A DNA stretch of 64,000 bases from CAVROP01 sp050012175 (GTDB lineage Bacteria > Acidobacteriota > Terriglobia > UBA7540). Position numbers and translations under genes: made by a program. Each line of letters opens with the position of its first letter. Position 1 is the stretch's first letter. Below the pieces are notes generated by a model. It searched no databases, was not told the DNA's origin, and saw nothing but the letters and a program-made list of their open reading frames with translations. The stretch lies in contig JBEKHR010000005.1 in NCBI GenBank assembly GCA_050012175.1, positions 62,001-126,000 of the forward strand. Reading direction: 5' to 3'. Below are positions 45,500 to 53,859 of this stretch, one piece after another.

Positions 45500-45648
45500 T
45501 GCCGAAGCTGCCACGCCTCACAGCCCGCGAGATTGCCGCCGTAATGGAGAGAGCTGGATTCGCCCTGACCCGGCATCTGGTAGCGCAGACCTCCGCCTTT
45601 GAGGTCTGCGGCTCGACTGGTCATTCCGCCGACGGTGCTGTATTCTAG
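45499..45648 (+). pseudogene. hicA: hicA toxin gene interrupted by REP DNA
   Basis: The first about 27 residues (MPKLPRLTAREIAAVMERAG then FALTRH) match HicA. At 45579 the frame runs into a REP hairpin, so the catalytic His region (GSH) is lost and the frame stops at 45648. The rest of hicA is not found downstream. Confidence 0.75.
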
Positions 45649-45925
45649 CGCCGTGTCGTCCCGCGATGCGGGTTCGCCCGTTTCTTTCCGACCGGTTCTT
45701 TTTCGTCACCATGCGCCGCGAGGCAGTGGTTTTGGCTCGCCACTTGCCACTGATCACCCGGCACTGCTCTTGGGGGTGATGGTCCAGCGCGAACGAGTAT
45801 TCCGGCATGAGCGCGGCGCAAAAATGCGCCGCTGCGGGTTAACGATTGCCAGTTTGCCCTTGCATTCGGGAGCGCGAAGCTGAGGAAGAACCGCAGACCG
45901 TCAAGGAGGGAGGTCTGCGCTGCGC
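45579..45925. mobile_element. REP-bounded insertion in hicA with possible RAYT relic
   Basis: Inverted REP hairpins at 45579-45615 (GGTAGCGCAGACCTC) and 45886-45925 (GAGGTCTGCGC end) bracket about 350 bases. Inside, a frame near 45671 reads FLSDRFFFVTMRRE, like the N-terminus of RAYT transposases, but it soon stops. An inner hairpin GCGGCGCA/TGCGCCGC lies near 45812-45832. The region 45926-46224 has no gene I can support. Confidence 0.5.
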
Positions 45926-46224
45926 CTACTTATCGATCACACACATCACGGAGCGATTTGTGCCCTACCCCGCAACGGAGATGTTTCATGCCGTGGCTGC
46001 CTGCTTTTCCCTCTCGCCTGCCAGCAACGGTTTTGTCCCGCCGAAAAAGTGGCGTCGTACGGCCCAACTGAGCCGCCGCGGCCTAGGTGATGACCGAACA
46101 GCACTTTCGCAAAATCATCGACCCTCGGCATCTGTGGGTCCGTAAAGTAGCCTTGGATGAACCCAGCTTCATCCTAGCAACAAATGGCGTAGAATGAAGC
46201 AAACCGCCGCTTGCGTCCAGAATT

Positions 46225-46243
46225 CCTGGGACATTGTCCCAGG
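46225..46243. promoter_or_regulatory. Perfect palindrome upstream of TIR gene
   Basis: CCTGGGAC-ATT-GTCCCAGG, 8-bp arms, centred about 57 bases before the ATG of the TIR-domain gene. It could be an operator bound by that protein's winged-helix-like N-terminus or another regulator (inference). Confidence 0.5.
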
Positions 46244-46290
46244 GTTCCAAAATTGGAGGCGCGCCCGGGGCGGCGGCGAGGGTGAAGCAA

Positions 46291-47637
46291 ATGTATAAGC
46301 AAGACTTGGGAGACAAGGTGCTTGAGCAGCTCCACAGGTCTTTTCCCGACTCTATAAGCTTGGAGGCACTCAGGGCCACTCTGCCTGAGTACGCAGGCCT
46401 CCCTGATGGTGAGTGGCATTCAATGTTCGAGGCGCTCTCGCGAGATGGCCTAGTCGAGGGGACGGCTGTGCGTTCCGGTGCCGCCGGCAAGGTGGGGGCG
46501 CTCTATGATCTCAGACTGACCAAATTGGGGAACAGCGAGATGGATGAGTTGTTTCGGCTCCTGGAGTTGGGCGACCTGAAGTTCAAGCAAGCGGTCAAGG
46601 GGCTCTACGACGACATCGTGGAGGGGGATGGCGTGAGGAGGGCAATCGGGGTGAAATTCGGAGGTTGGAATGTTGTTCCGTCTCAGGCCATACCCCACGA
46701 GTTGGCGGGCTTAGTCACTGCGCGTTTCGCTCGCGTGAAAGGGACTTTCGAGAAAAGCTTCATCCATCTCTTTGAAGCCACCGAGGGCGGCGTAACATCC
46801 CAAGGCGCGAGGTGGCTCAACAGGAAGCTGATATCTGTCTTGCCCGACCAGAAGAACCGCGCGACCTCATTGCTCGCCCGCCTGTTGGAGTCCTTCGGGG
46901 TGCCCGTGTCTGTCGCCGGAGCCCTGCAAGAGGAGTTGCAGGTCCGTTGTGTAGAGTTCGTCGATTCCCTATCGGACCACATAAGGCTCGCGGAGCTTAG
47001 CCGACGGCTAAGCGTCCCCAAGCCAGCGGTGGCAAAAGCTGGCTCCGTGGAGGCGGGGTCTGGCACAACAGACTCCCCCCGTCCGGCCGATTCCGACACC
47101 ATTGGAAGGGCGCGACGGGTTTTTGTAGTGCATGGAAGAGATGAGAGACTCCGAAAGGGGATTTTTGATTTTCTGCGTGCGATCGGATTGGATCCCATTG
47201 AGTGGGGCCACGCCATTGCCTTGACCGGCAAAGCGAGCCCGTACATCGGAGAGATTCTTGATGCAGCATTCAAGCATGCCCAGGCAGTAATAGCCCTTCT
47301 GACTCCGGACGACGAGGCAAGATTGCGGGCCGACCTGGTTAGGGAGGACGATCTTCCATACGAGAAATCCCTGACGGGCCAAGCTCGTCCAAATGTCCTG
47401 TTCGAAGCGGGAATGGCGTTTGCATTTCACCCAGGCAACACAGTGCTCGTTCAGATCGGACTAGTCCGTCCCTTCAGTGATGTAGCGGGCAAGCACGTGG
47501 TCCGTATGGACAACTCAACGGCTAAGAGAAAAGACCTGGCCCACCGGCTCCAAAATGCAGGCTGCTCCGTTAATTTGCAGGGAGACGATTGGCTGACGGT
47601 GGGCGACTTGACGCCGCCCCCCAGTGAATCGGCATAG
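46291..47637 (+). CDS. TIR-like nucleotide-binding protein with N-terminal helical domain
   Basis: 448 residues from the ATG at 46291 (GAGGG upstream); a TTG at 46234 in frame would add 19 residues but lies inside a palindrome. The N-terminal about 80 residues look like a winged helix (SISLEALRATLPEYAGLPDG). A middle helical region is unassigned. A linker near 265-290 leads to a C-terminal TIR-like domain (RRVFVVHGRDERLRKGIFDF, IEWGHAI, IALLTPDDE, PNVLFEAGMAFAF with the likely catalytic Glu) of the type found in Pycsar/CAP12-related effectors. NAD-degrading abortive infection is a plausible role. No cyclase or other defence partner is adjacent. Confidence 0.82.
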   Translation: MYKQDLGDKVLEQLHRSFPDSISLEALRATLPEYAGLPDGEWHSMFEALSRDGLVEGTAVRSGAAGKVGALYDLRLTKLGNSEMDELFRLLELGDLKFKQAVKGLYDDIVEGDGVRRAIGVKFGGWNVVPSQAIPHELAGLVTARFARVKGTFEKSFIHLFEATEGGVTSQGARWLNRKLISVLPDQKNRATSLLARLLESFGVPVSVAGALQEELQVRCVEFVDSLSDHIRLAELSRRLSVPKPAVAKAGSVEAGSGTTDSPRPADSDTIGRARRVFVVHGRDERLRKGIFDFLRAIGLDPIEWGHAIALTGKASPYIGEILDAAFKHAQAVIALLTPDDEARLRADLVREDDLPYEKSLTGQARPNVLFEAGMAFAFHPGNTVLVQIGLVRPFSDVAGKHVVRMDNSTAKRKDLAHRLQNAGCSVNLQGDDWLTVGDLTPPPSESA

Positions 47638-47697
47638 CGATGAGGGACCAGGGCCGCGGCGCTTGGCCGCGCCGCCGTGGTGATTCATCCGCACAGA

Positions 47698-47760
47698 ATG
47701 AGTCTGGAGTTTGAGTGGGATGCAAAAAAGGCTAGCGCGGCTTTTGTGATTCGAATTTAG
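47698..47760 (+). pseudogene. Possible BrnT toxin N-terminal relic
   Basis: The frame MSLEFEWDAKKA matches the conserved start of BrnT toxins (F-E-W-D-x-x-K-A), then breaks into unrelated sequence and a stop. The break coincides with the end of the minus-strand antitoxin-like gene at 47732, suggesting a recombination junction. Confidence 0.35.
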
Positions 47761-47911
47761 AAATCCACCGCGGAATCATTTTCCGGACTTCGTCGATGGG
47801 CAGGGTCCGGCCCTCGCCGGCGTCCTTGATGCCGCGGTCAATGGCAGCCAAAGTCGTGGCGTCAACTTCGACTTCTTCGGTGACGGGTACCTGGAGCTTC
47901 AAGTCAGCCAT
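47732..47911 (-). CDS. Small antitoxin-like protein
   Basis: 59 residues from the ATG at 47911: MADLKLQVPVTEEVEVDATT, then LAAIDRGIKDAGEGRTLPID and EVRKMIPRWISKFESQKPR. The composition and the E-x-R-T-x-x-x-x-E-V-R-K-x-I-P motif recall short antidote-type proteins of acidobacterial toxin-antitoxin loci. No cognate toxin is next to it apart from the BrnT-like relic. No good Shine-Dalgarno is visible. Confidence 0.5.
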   Translation of the reverse strand: MADLKLQVPVTEEVEVDATTLAAIDRGIKDAGEGRTLPIDEVRKMIPRWISKFESQKPR

Positions 47912-48099
47912 GGCGTTACAGTCGCTCGAACCGAGGGAGAATGCAACCCCAATACAAACGCAGTAAGCGACGATACAGCGCCTGGCGCACTGGCCACGTC
48001 TTTCCGCCCTTCGCCCTCGGGTGCGCGACGTAGAAGTGGGGGTCAGGGCATTTTTCTTGGTTTGTTGCACTCTTCTGGACGGACCGGTACGCAACGGTG

Positions 48100-48401
48100 A
48101 AGGCCCGGAGGGCCGGAGGAACTTAGCCCAGGGCGCCAGCCCTGGGTCCAGAAAGCCCTCTTGTTCGCGGGAGCCCCAGCGGGGCGAAAGAAAAGGTTTC
48201 GACGCGGGAACTCTCCCGGGCTCTGCCGCCCCTTCCGGGGCTTGACCGGCGCTGGGGCTTGGTTTCCCAGGGCTTGCGCCCTGGGCTAAGTTCTATCGCC
48301 CGCTAGGCGGGCTCCCGGGGCGACCCTGCTGCTGCCGCCGTAAGCTTTCACAAATATGTCATGCAACAGCGGCAGGACTCCCACCTTTATGTCGCACACC
48401 C
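48100..48401 (+). repeat. ~305-bp dispersed repeat, copy 2
   Basis: Same hairpins and order as 20485-20791, with few differences. Again it lies directly upstream of a plus-strand gene (ychF). Confidence 0.85.
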
Positions 48402-48588
48402 TTCGCACTCTGAAATGTAACACCGTTAAGTGCGGTTGTATTAGTATGATAGATTCATGAGTCTGGAGATTGTGCAATGTGTCGCACACATTTCCAGCCG
48501 GTCCACTTTTGACCTTCGACCTTCGACTGTCGATTTGTCGGGCAGTGCGGAGCATTTCAAATTTCACGCTGAGCGTCCTGAGGCGACC

Positions 48589-49671
48589 TTGCTGAGGATT
48601 GGTATCGTTGGGCTGGCCCAAGTGGGCAAGACGACCTTGTTTCAAATTCTTACCCGAGCGCACGGGAGTGGGCAGGGCGCAGGGCGGCCCGAAACACATG
48701 TGGGTGTTGTTCGTGTGCCCGACGCGCGTCTTGACCGGCTGGTGGAGATGTTTCAGCGGCAGAAAACCATCCACGCCACCATCGAGTACGTCGATACCCC
48801 CGGCAGCATCATCGAGTTGGCGCGGACAGGCGTCCAATCCCAAAACTTGCGTGAGTTGAATGCTCTCATGCACGTCGTGCGGGCGTTTCAGGACGAAGCG
48901 ATCCCTGCTGAAGGCGGAGCGGTCGATCCCCAGCACGACATTGAGAACGTGGAGCTGGAACTGATGCTCTCCGACCTGGCGATGGTGGAGAAACGCGTTG
49001 AGCGGCTTGAAAGGGATCTTAAGAAGCAGAAGAATCCCTCCCTTGAAAAGGAGCTCCAAGTCTTGAAGGTGTGCAAGACCGTCCTCGACAAGCAGACACC
49101 TCTGCGTGAGGCTTCCCTCGGACCGGAAGAAGAGCGGCTGATCCGAGGTTTCACCTTCCTTAGTTTGAAACCCATGCTCTATGTTCTCAACCTGGGGGAG
49201 AAGGACGCGGCCCGTGCTAATGCTGCGGAACAGTTTGCAGTCGCAGCGGGGCTAAAACAAAGGCCCCACACTGCGGTCACGGCTATTTGCGGCAAAGTGG
49301 AAGCCGAGCTGGCTGAACTGAGCGATTCCGAGGCGGCAGAATTCCTGGCAAGTTATGGTCTGAAGGAGTCCGCCATCTCAAGGCTGATCCACGCCAGCTA
49401 TCAGCTCTTGGGTTTGATTTCTTTCTTCACCGTCGGTGATGACGAATGCCGGGCTTGGACCATCCGTGCCGGGACGTCTGCCCTCGAGGCAGCCGGGGAA
49501 ATCCATTCCGACATGCAGCGTGGGTTCATTCGCGCTGAAGTAGTGAAATACGAGGACCTTATGGCGGCTGGAGGCCTCGCCGAAGCGCGCGCACGCGCCC
49601 AGCTCAAGCTGGAAGGGAAAGACTATATCGTGCACGACGGCGAAGTCGTGCGCTTCAGGCATTCCGGATAA
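48589..49671 (+). CDS. ychF: YchF/OLA1-family P-loop ATPase
   Basis: A 360-residue protein close to the usual length when started at TTG 48589 (GAGG 5 bases upstream); a longer frame begins in low-complexity DNA. G1 is GLAQVGKTTLF, switch region DTPG, and the NxxE-type motif LNLGEKD replaces NKxD, which favours ATP. The C-terminal TGS-like domain contains SFFTVGDDECRAWTIRAGTS and the family ending with KGKDY-like EGKDYIVHDGEVVRFR. It is a ribosome-associated stress regulator in other bacteria. Confidence 0.9.
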   Translation: MLRIGIVGLAQVGKTTLFQILTRAHGSGQGAGRPETHVGVVRVPDARLDRLVEMFQRQKTIHATIEYVDTPGSIIELARTGVQSQNLRELNALMHVVRAFQDEAIPAEGGAVDPQHDIENVELELMLSDLAMVEKRVERLERDLKKQKNPSLEKELQVLKVCKTVLDKQTPLREASLGPEEERLIRGFTFLSLKPMLYVLNLGEKDAARANAAEQFAVAAGLKQRPHTAVTAICGKVEAELAELSDSEAAEFLASYGLKESAISRLIHASYQLLGLISFFTVGDDECRAWTIRAGTSALEAAGEIHSDMQRGFIRAEVVKYEDLMAAGGLAEARARAQLKLEGKDYIVHDGEVVRFRHSG

Positions 49672-49675
49672 GAGC

Positions 49676-49780
49676 AGTGACAAGTGGCGAGTGACGAGCA
49701 GAAAAGCAGAAGTCAGGAGTTGGTTTTTGCAAACTTCCCACCTGCTCTTCGCTGACACCTGACACCTGGCACCTGCACTT
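49676..49780. repeat. Heptamer repeats, CTGACAC type
   Basis: AGTGACA/GAGTGAC words at 49676-49702 and CTGACAC/CTGACAC/CTGGCAC/CTGCAC at about 49754-49780, between ychF and the ZIP gene. Confidence 0.7.
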
Positions 49781-49801
49781 ATGCTCGTCACTGGTCGCTG
49801 T

Positions 49802-50545
49802 ATGTCCTATCTCTGGATCAGCCTCGCATTGGGCATGGTCGCCGGGTTGGCGAATATTCTGGGTGGCGTCATTGTCAACGCCCGGGCCTGGCGGCGGAGT
49901 TTTCTTGCCACCTTCATCGCTTTCGGCTCCGGGTTTATGCTCGCGACGACGATAACGGTGATGATTCCCGAAAGTTTTGAGCGCATGCAGGAGGCTCGCG
50001 CAGCCATCTGGATTCTGGTGGGCTACTTCATCGTGCATGTTTTCGAACACTCTTTGCCCGCACATTTCCACTTCGGCGAGGAAACCCATGCCGAGGAGTT
50101 TCTGCATGCCGGAGTCGCCTACGCGGCGCTGGGAGGGTTGCTGACCCATACGTTTTTCGATGGCGTATTGATCGCGTGCGGCTTCATGATCTCAAACTGG
50201 CTCGGAATTGTCGCCTTTGGCGCGGTCATCCTGCATAGCATCCCGGAGGGATTCACGATGGCCTCGGTCATGGCGGCGGCCAAGAAAAGCCGGGCCGCCG
50301 GAATGTGGGCGGTGGCCGGGCTGGGGATGTCGAGGATTGCGGGCATCCTGGCAATGGCGGTCGCGGACCGGTGGGTGAACTATGGCTTGGCGCTTTCTGC
50401 TGGTGTCACCCTGTACGTGGCTGCCTCGGATCTTATCCCCGAGGTCAACAAGCTGCCTGGACCTCGCGTGGCCTTGACGGTTGGGGCGGGCGTGGCGCTC
50501 GTCCTCTTGCTGCGGTTCTGTTTCTTTGGGTCGGTCGTACCATGA
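49802..50545 (+). CDS. ZIP-family metal transporter
   Basis: A 247-residue inner-membrane protein with about eight hydrophobic segments from the Met at 49802 (MSYLWISLALG). Conserved metal-site motifs: HTFFDGVLIACG in the fourth helix region and HSIPEGFTMASVM (H-x-x-P-E-G) in the fifth, with a short His-rich loop (HSLPAHFHFGEETH) before them. It is likely an importer of zinc or another divalent metal. Confidence 0.88.
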   Translation: MSYLWISLALGMVAGLANILGGVIVNARAWRRSFLATFIAFGSGFMLATTITVMIPESFERMQEARAAIWILVGYFIVHVFEHSLPAHFHFGEETHAEEFLHAGVAYAALGGLLTHTFFDGVLIACGFMISNWLGIVAFGAVILHSIPEGFTMASVMAAAKKSRAAGMWAVAGLGMSRIAGILAMAVADRWVNYGLALSAGVTLYVAASDLIPEVNKLPGPRVALTVGAGVALVLLLRFCFFGSVVP

Positions 50546-50549
50546 CAGC

Positions 50550-50770
50550 AGGTGTCAGGTGTCAGGGGTCAGGGGAATTCTGAATTGTGAATGGTGAATT
50601 GGTTTCTCCATTGCCCCCACTGCCTTCTGCTTACTTCGTATTTTCTGTCTGCTGAGGGTTAGGGAAGAACGGCAGGCAGTAAGCCGCAAGCGGCGAGCAA
50701 TTCACAATTCAGAATTCAGAATTCCCCTAGCCCCTTCATCGACAGACCACGGACCACTGACAACTGACTA
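50550..50770. repeat. Heptamer repeats AGGTGTC, AATTCAG and ACTGACA
   Basis: AGGTGTC/AGGGGTC (50550-50574), TGAATTG/TGAATGG (about 50580-50602), AATTCAG (about 50700-50724) and ACTGACA/ACTGACT near 50756. The array fills the whole spacer between the ZIP and NifU-like genes. Confidence 0.7.
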
Positions 50771-50783
50771 CGTTTATACCGCC

Positions 50784-51140
50784 ATGTACTCTGACCAAGT
50801 GCTGGACCACTTTCATCACCCCCGCAACGTCGGCGAGATTGGGGACACGACGATGGTGGTGGAAACCACAAACCCCGCCTGCGGCGACCTGATGAAATTG
50901 TGGGCGGTGGCCAAGGACGGCGTGATCGTTGATGCCAGGTTCAAGGTGGAGGGGTGCGTTCCGGCGGTCGCCTGCGGGTCGTGGTTGACGGAAAGAATCA
51001 AAGGCAAGCCGGTCACGGAGCTGACCGGTCTAATGCCTGAGCAGATTGACGCCGGCCTGGGGGGATTACCTGTTGCCTCGAAACACGCTGCGGTGCTTGC
51101 TTCCGATGCCCTGAAACAACTCCTCGCCCGATTGCCTTAA
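50784..51140 (+). CDS. NifU/IscU-like scaffold protein lacking one cluster Cys
   Basis: A 118-residue protein with the IscU/NifU N-terminal fold: YSDQVLDHFHHPRNVGEI, the first ligand in NPACGD, and the second in EGCVPAVACGS. The third position (usually K-x-H-C) reads ASKHAAVLASDAL, so Cys is replaced by Ala. The Asp after the first Cys is kept. It may be a delivery or storage variant rather than a canonical scaffold. No iscS or sufBCD gene is in the window. Confidence 0.88.
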   Translation: MYSDQVLDHFHHPRNVGEIGDTTMVVETTNPACGDLMKLWAVAKDGVIVDARFKVEGCVPAVACGSWLTERIKGKPVTELTGLMPEQIDAGLGGLPVASKHAAVLASDALKQLLARLP

Positions 51141-51232
51141 GCGCGAATCCCAGACAACAAGAACGACTCTGCGAAGATGAACCAAGCCTCTTTTGCCGGA
51201 TTGTTGGTCACTCGTAGAAGAAAACGCCACTG

Positions 51233-51543
51233 CCTGTCGTTCTGAGCGGGCGTAGCCGAAAATGGCTATCCGCGATTTCAGGGCGTCGGCGCGAAACGGG
51301 CGCAATCAAGCCATTGAAAGCAATGGATTTAGGCCCCGGCGCCTTGGCGAGCATCCGCTCACTGTCATGCTGAGCCCGTTCTCCCGCCGCTGCGGGATCA
51401 GGGTAAACTCCGCGAAGCCTCTCGCCCTGCTGTTTGTCGGCGAAAAAGTCCAGAGCGAGATTCTTCGCGCAGTTTATCCTGAGCGGGCAGAGCGAGATCC
51501 TTCGCTGCGCTCAGGATGACAGCGAAGGACTCAGAATGACAGC
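51233..51543. repeat. TCATGCTGAGC-type dispersed repeat cluster
   Basis: Several half-elements: GTCGTTCTGAGCGGGCG (51235), CACTGTCATGCTGAGCCCG (51359), AAGATTCTTCGC, and CGCTCAGGATGACAGCG/ACTCAGAATGACAGC at the end. It is the most complex copy of the family. The spacer 51141-51678 otherwise shows an AT-rich stretch (about 51545-51650) that may hold the promoter of the next gene. Confidence 0.7.
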
Positions 51544-51678
51544 AAGGCAAAGATAATGAATGTGAATGAACATATAGCATAAACATTGGAAGAAGCGAAA
51601 TTAGATAATAAAACTTAATATTTAGATTGACTTTCTTAATTGATTTTGATACTTTGGCCAAAGGATGTGAGGCCGCCC

Positions 51679-52029
51679 ATGGATATTTCCAAAGCTCGCT
51701 GTCCTGATTGTAACCAGCCCCTGAAGGTAATGCGGATGACCTGTCCGTCCTGCGACTTGGCGATGGAGGACGATTTTGAGATATCCCCTCTCGCGCAGCT
51801 TTGCTTGGACGACCAAGCTTTCGTGATGGCCTTCGTACGCCATCACGGTTCGATCAAGAAAATGGAATCGATTTTCGGAATCAGCTACCCAACGGTGAAG
51901 AACCGGTTGAACTCGATCAGCGCTTCGTTCGATAAGAGTTTCCAGGCGCCTTCACCAAATCTCTTCGTCCTCGAGCAACTCTCCCGCGGTGAGATTACGG
52001 TGGAGGAGGCTCTGGAGAAACTATCATGA
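51679..52029 (+). CDS. DUF2089-domain protein
   Basis: 116 residues from the ATG at 51679. The N-terminus carries a zinc ribbon (CPDC near residue 7 and CPSC near 24). The rest has a helix-turn-helix-like stretch (HHGSIKKMESIFGISYPTVK then NRL), the DUF2089 pattern, ending EISPxAQL-type and GEITVEEALEKL. It is probably a transcription regulator and is paired with the SHOCT-like gene 18 bases downstream. Confidence 0.88.
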   Translation: MDISKARCPDCNQPLKVMRMTCPSCDLAMEDDFEISPLAQLCLDDQAFVMAFVRHHGSIKKMESIFGISYPTVKNRLNSISASFDKSFQAPSPNLFVLEQLSRGEITVEEALEKLS

Positions 52030-52047
52030 GAAAAGGAGACAATTACC

Positions 52048-52461
52048 ATGGCAGCAGAAACACAAAAAGTTCTGGAGATGCTGGCGGCGGGCCAGATCAC
52101 CGCCGCAGACGCTGAAAAGCTTCTGGAGAAGTTGGATCGAGGCGCGAGTGCTGGCGCCGACCCGCATACAGGTCACGATTCATCCTCTTCGCAAGCGCAG
52201 AAACTCCGCTACCTGAGGGTTCTGGTCGAGAACCCGAAGAGCGAGCAGGTGAACGTTCGCATCCCCTTAGCTTTCTTGAGGAGTGGGATGAAGCTTTTGG
52301 CGGTCCTCCCTCCTCGAGTCAACGAAAAACTCGCCGAAAAGGGCATCGACCTGTCGGCCATCAGCGATCTCAAGGGCGAGGAGTTAGAGCAGGCCCTGCG
52401 AGACCTCCTGGTTAACGTCGACGGCCCGGATGGCAATAAGGTGCGGGTGTTCTGCGAGTGA
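52048..52461 (+). CDS. SHOCT-like domain protein
   Basis: 137 residues. The N-terminal helix-hairpin is KVLEMLAAGQITAADAEKLL followed by EKL, as in the SHOCT-like/YvlB N-terminal domain. The remainder is a beta/alpha domain containing VNVRIPLAFLRSGMKL. AAAGGAG precedes the ATG. It forms a short operon with the DUF2089 gene, a common pairing. Confidence 0.85.
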   Translation: MAAETQKVLEMLAAGQITAADAEKLLEKLDRGASAGADPHTGHDSSSSQAQKLRYLRVLVENPKSEQVNVRIPLAFLRSGMKLLAVLPPRVNEKLAEKGIDLSAISDLKGEELEQALRDLLVNVDGPDGNKVRVFCE

Positions 52462-52639
52462 CTTCTACGGCGAGTGCGCCTCGGGAAAAGCTTCGCGACC
52501 CGCTTCGAAAAACCGCCTTGTGTGCAGCCCAAACTTCCTTACCACCCCCTTGCCTCCCCCCGCCGCGGCAAGAGGGGATCCAGACTCCCGAAGCTGTGAA
52601 ATAATCCCTGGATGACCAAAAGCATTTCATCCCGCGTGG

Positions 52640-52765
52640 CGGGACAAAGTCGTAGAAGGCGCAAAGAAAACAAAGCAGTTGTTCTTTGCGAGTCTTTGCG
52701 CCTTGGCGTCTTTGCGAGAGACTGTTGGTTTTTTCACAGCTTCCCCCTCCTGGGTCAGGAGGGGG
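52640..52765. repeat. TTTGCG repeats and perfect 10-bp hairpin
   Basis: GGCGCAAAGA...TCTTTGCGCC inverted words (about 52657-52712) are followed by CTTGGCGTCTTTGCGAG. A hairpin CCCCCTCCTG/CAGGAGGGGG lies at 52743-52765. It is situated between convergent genes; the hairpin may help termination but no T-tract follows. Confidence 0.55.
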
Positions 52766-52798
52766 TTAGCAGGATACCAGGCCACACTCCTGTATTCG

Positions 52799-53299
52799 TC
52801 ATTGGGAGGTTGCGCCCGCCGGTAGCGCCATCGCACAGTAAGGGCAGTAACTATCCCCCACCTGCACTGGGTGGTGGCACTGTGGGCACGCAGGATGCAG
52901 GTTGAATTTGCACTTCGGGCAGAAATTGAAGGCCGGGTCCGCCATGGCTCCGCACTGGGGGCATGCAATTCTCAAGGGCTGCCGCAGCAGGAAATAGATG
53001 ATAAACCCAATGGCATTGGGGACGAAGATCACGAGCACCGTCCACAGGGTTACGCTCATTCCCCGTCTTCTGGCATCACGGTTCACATAACCGACGAGCA
53101 GCACGAAGAAAGCGAGTGCCATGCCAGCGACGAAGCCGATAAAAATGCGCCAGGCTAAGGGAGGTAGGTGTGGGTCGCGAGGGAACAGGACAACGTGCAA
53201 CAGCACCTGCAACCCCGCGAATAGAGCAATGGCAAGGCCGATGGCCCACCAGGGGACCACCTTGACTTCTTCAACGATGTTAGGCTTCACTTCAGACAT
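52799..53299 (-). CDS. Membrane protein with PLDc-N-like helices and C-terminal zinc ribbons
   Basis: 166 residues from the second of two close ATGs (53299; 53305 is possible). Three hydrophobic segments (about 16-36, 50-72 and 85-108) are followed by paired zinc-ribbon motifs: CPQC...CPKC and CPQC...CPYC. The domain order resembles cardiolipin-synthase-N-like helices fused to ribbons. Function unknown. Confidence 0.75.
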   Translation of the reverse strand: MSEVKPNIVEEVKVVPWWAIGLAIALFAGLQVLLHVVLFPRDPHLPPLAWRIFIGFVAGMALAFFVLLVGYVNRDARRRGMSVTLWTVLVIFVPNAIGFIIYFLLRQPLRIACPQCGAMADPAFNFCPKCKFNLHPACPQCHHPVQVGDSYCPYCAMALPAGATSQ

Positions 53300-53382
53300 A
53301 GTCATCCACTCCTTCCTTGACCTCGCAGGACCGTGTCTTCTGTCTCCTGACTTCCAACTCCTGGTCCTTTGCTCGTCACTGG

Positions 53383-53859
53383 TCAGCGCGGTTCTGTCAC
53401 GCTCGAGCCACGCGCTTGCCGCCACGCGATAACCGCCGCTGCGACGACGGCGGGCGCCACCCACGAAAGCGCGAAGCCCGTCATCCACACAGCCCTTGAA
53501 ATCGCCAAGCGATGTCCAACCCACTCGAAGCCCCACCACAGCAGAGGCGCGGAGACCACTCCAAGGAGCCACGACAAGGTGCAGGAAATCCACAGGGCTC
53601 GCATCCGCGCCGCGTTTTCGATGAGTTCGCGGGCTCGAATCCGAGCTCGCATTTGGGTCGTGAGCACCAGCGTGACGTCGAACCGCGGCACGGCTGAACG
53701 CAGCGCACGCAGGGCGCGCTCGGTCTCGAGAGCCCCCTTCTGGCACTGGGCGCAGCTTTCCAAGTGCGCCTCCAACCAGTTGTGCTCCTCGGCGGTGAGG
53801 CCTTCCACCTGCCTCTTGTCGACAAGCTGTAGGGCTCGCTCGTGGATATCATCCCTCAT
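53383..53859 (-). CDS. Anti-sigma factor with zf-HC2 domain
   Basis: 158 residues from the ATG at 53859, which overlaps the sigma-factor stop by 4 bases (ATGA). The zinc anti-sigma motif H-x3-C-x2-C is visible as HLESCAQC (about residue 32-39). Two hydrophobic segments near 95-115 and 125-150 anchor it in the membrane. It should sequester the ECF sigma factor encoded just upstream. Confidence 0.88.
   Translation of the reverse strand: MRDDIHERALQLVDKRQVEGLTAEEHNWLEAHLESCAQCQKGALETERALRALRSAVPRFDVTLVLTTQMRARIRARELIENAARMRALWISCTLSWLLGVVSAPLLWWGFEWVGHRLAISRAVWMTGFALSWVAPAVVAAAVIAWRQARGSSVTEPR

Noticed and set aside
45599..45883. 94-codon frame within the hicA insertion
   Set aside because: The RAYT-like residues lie in a different frame; this one looks random.
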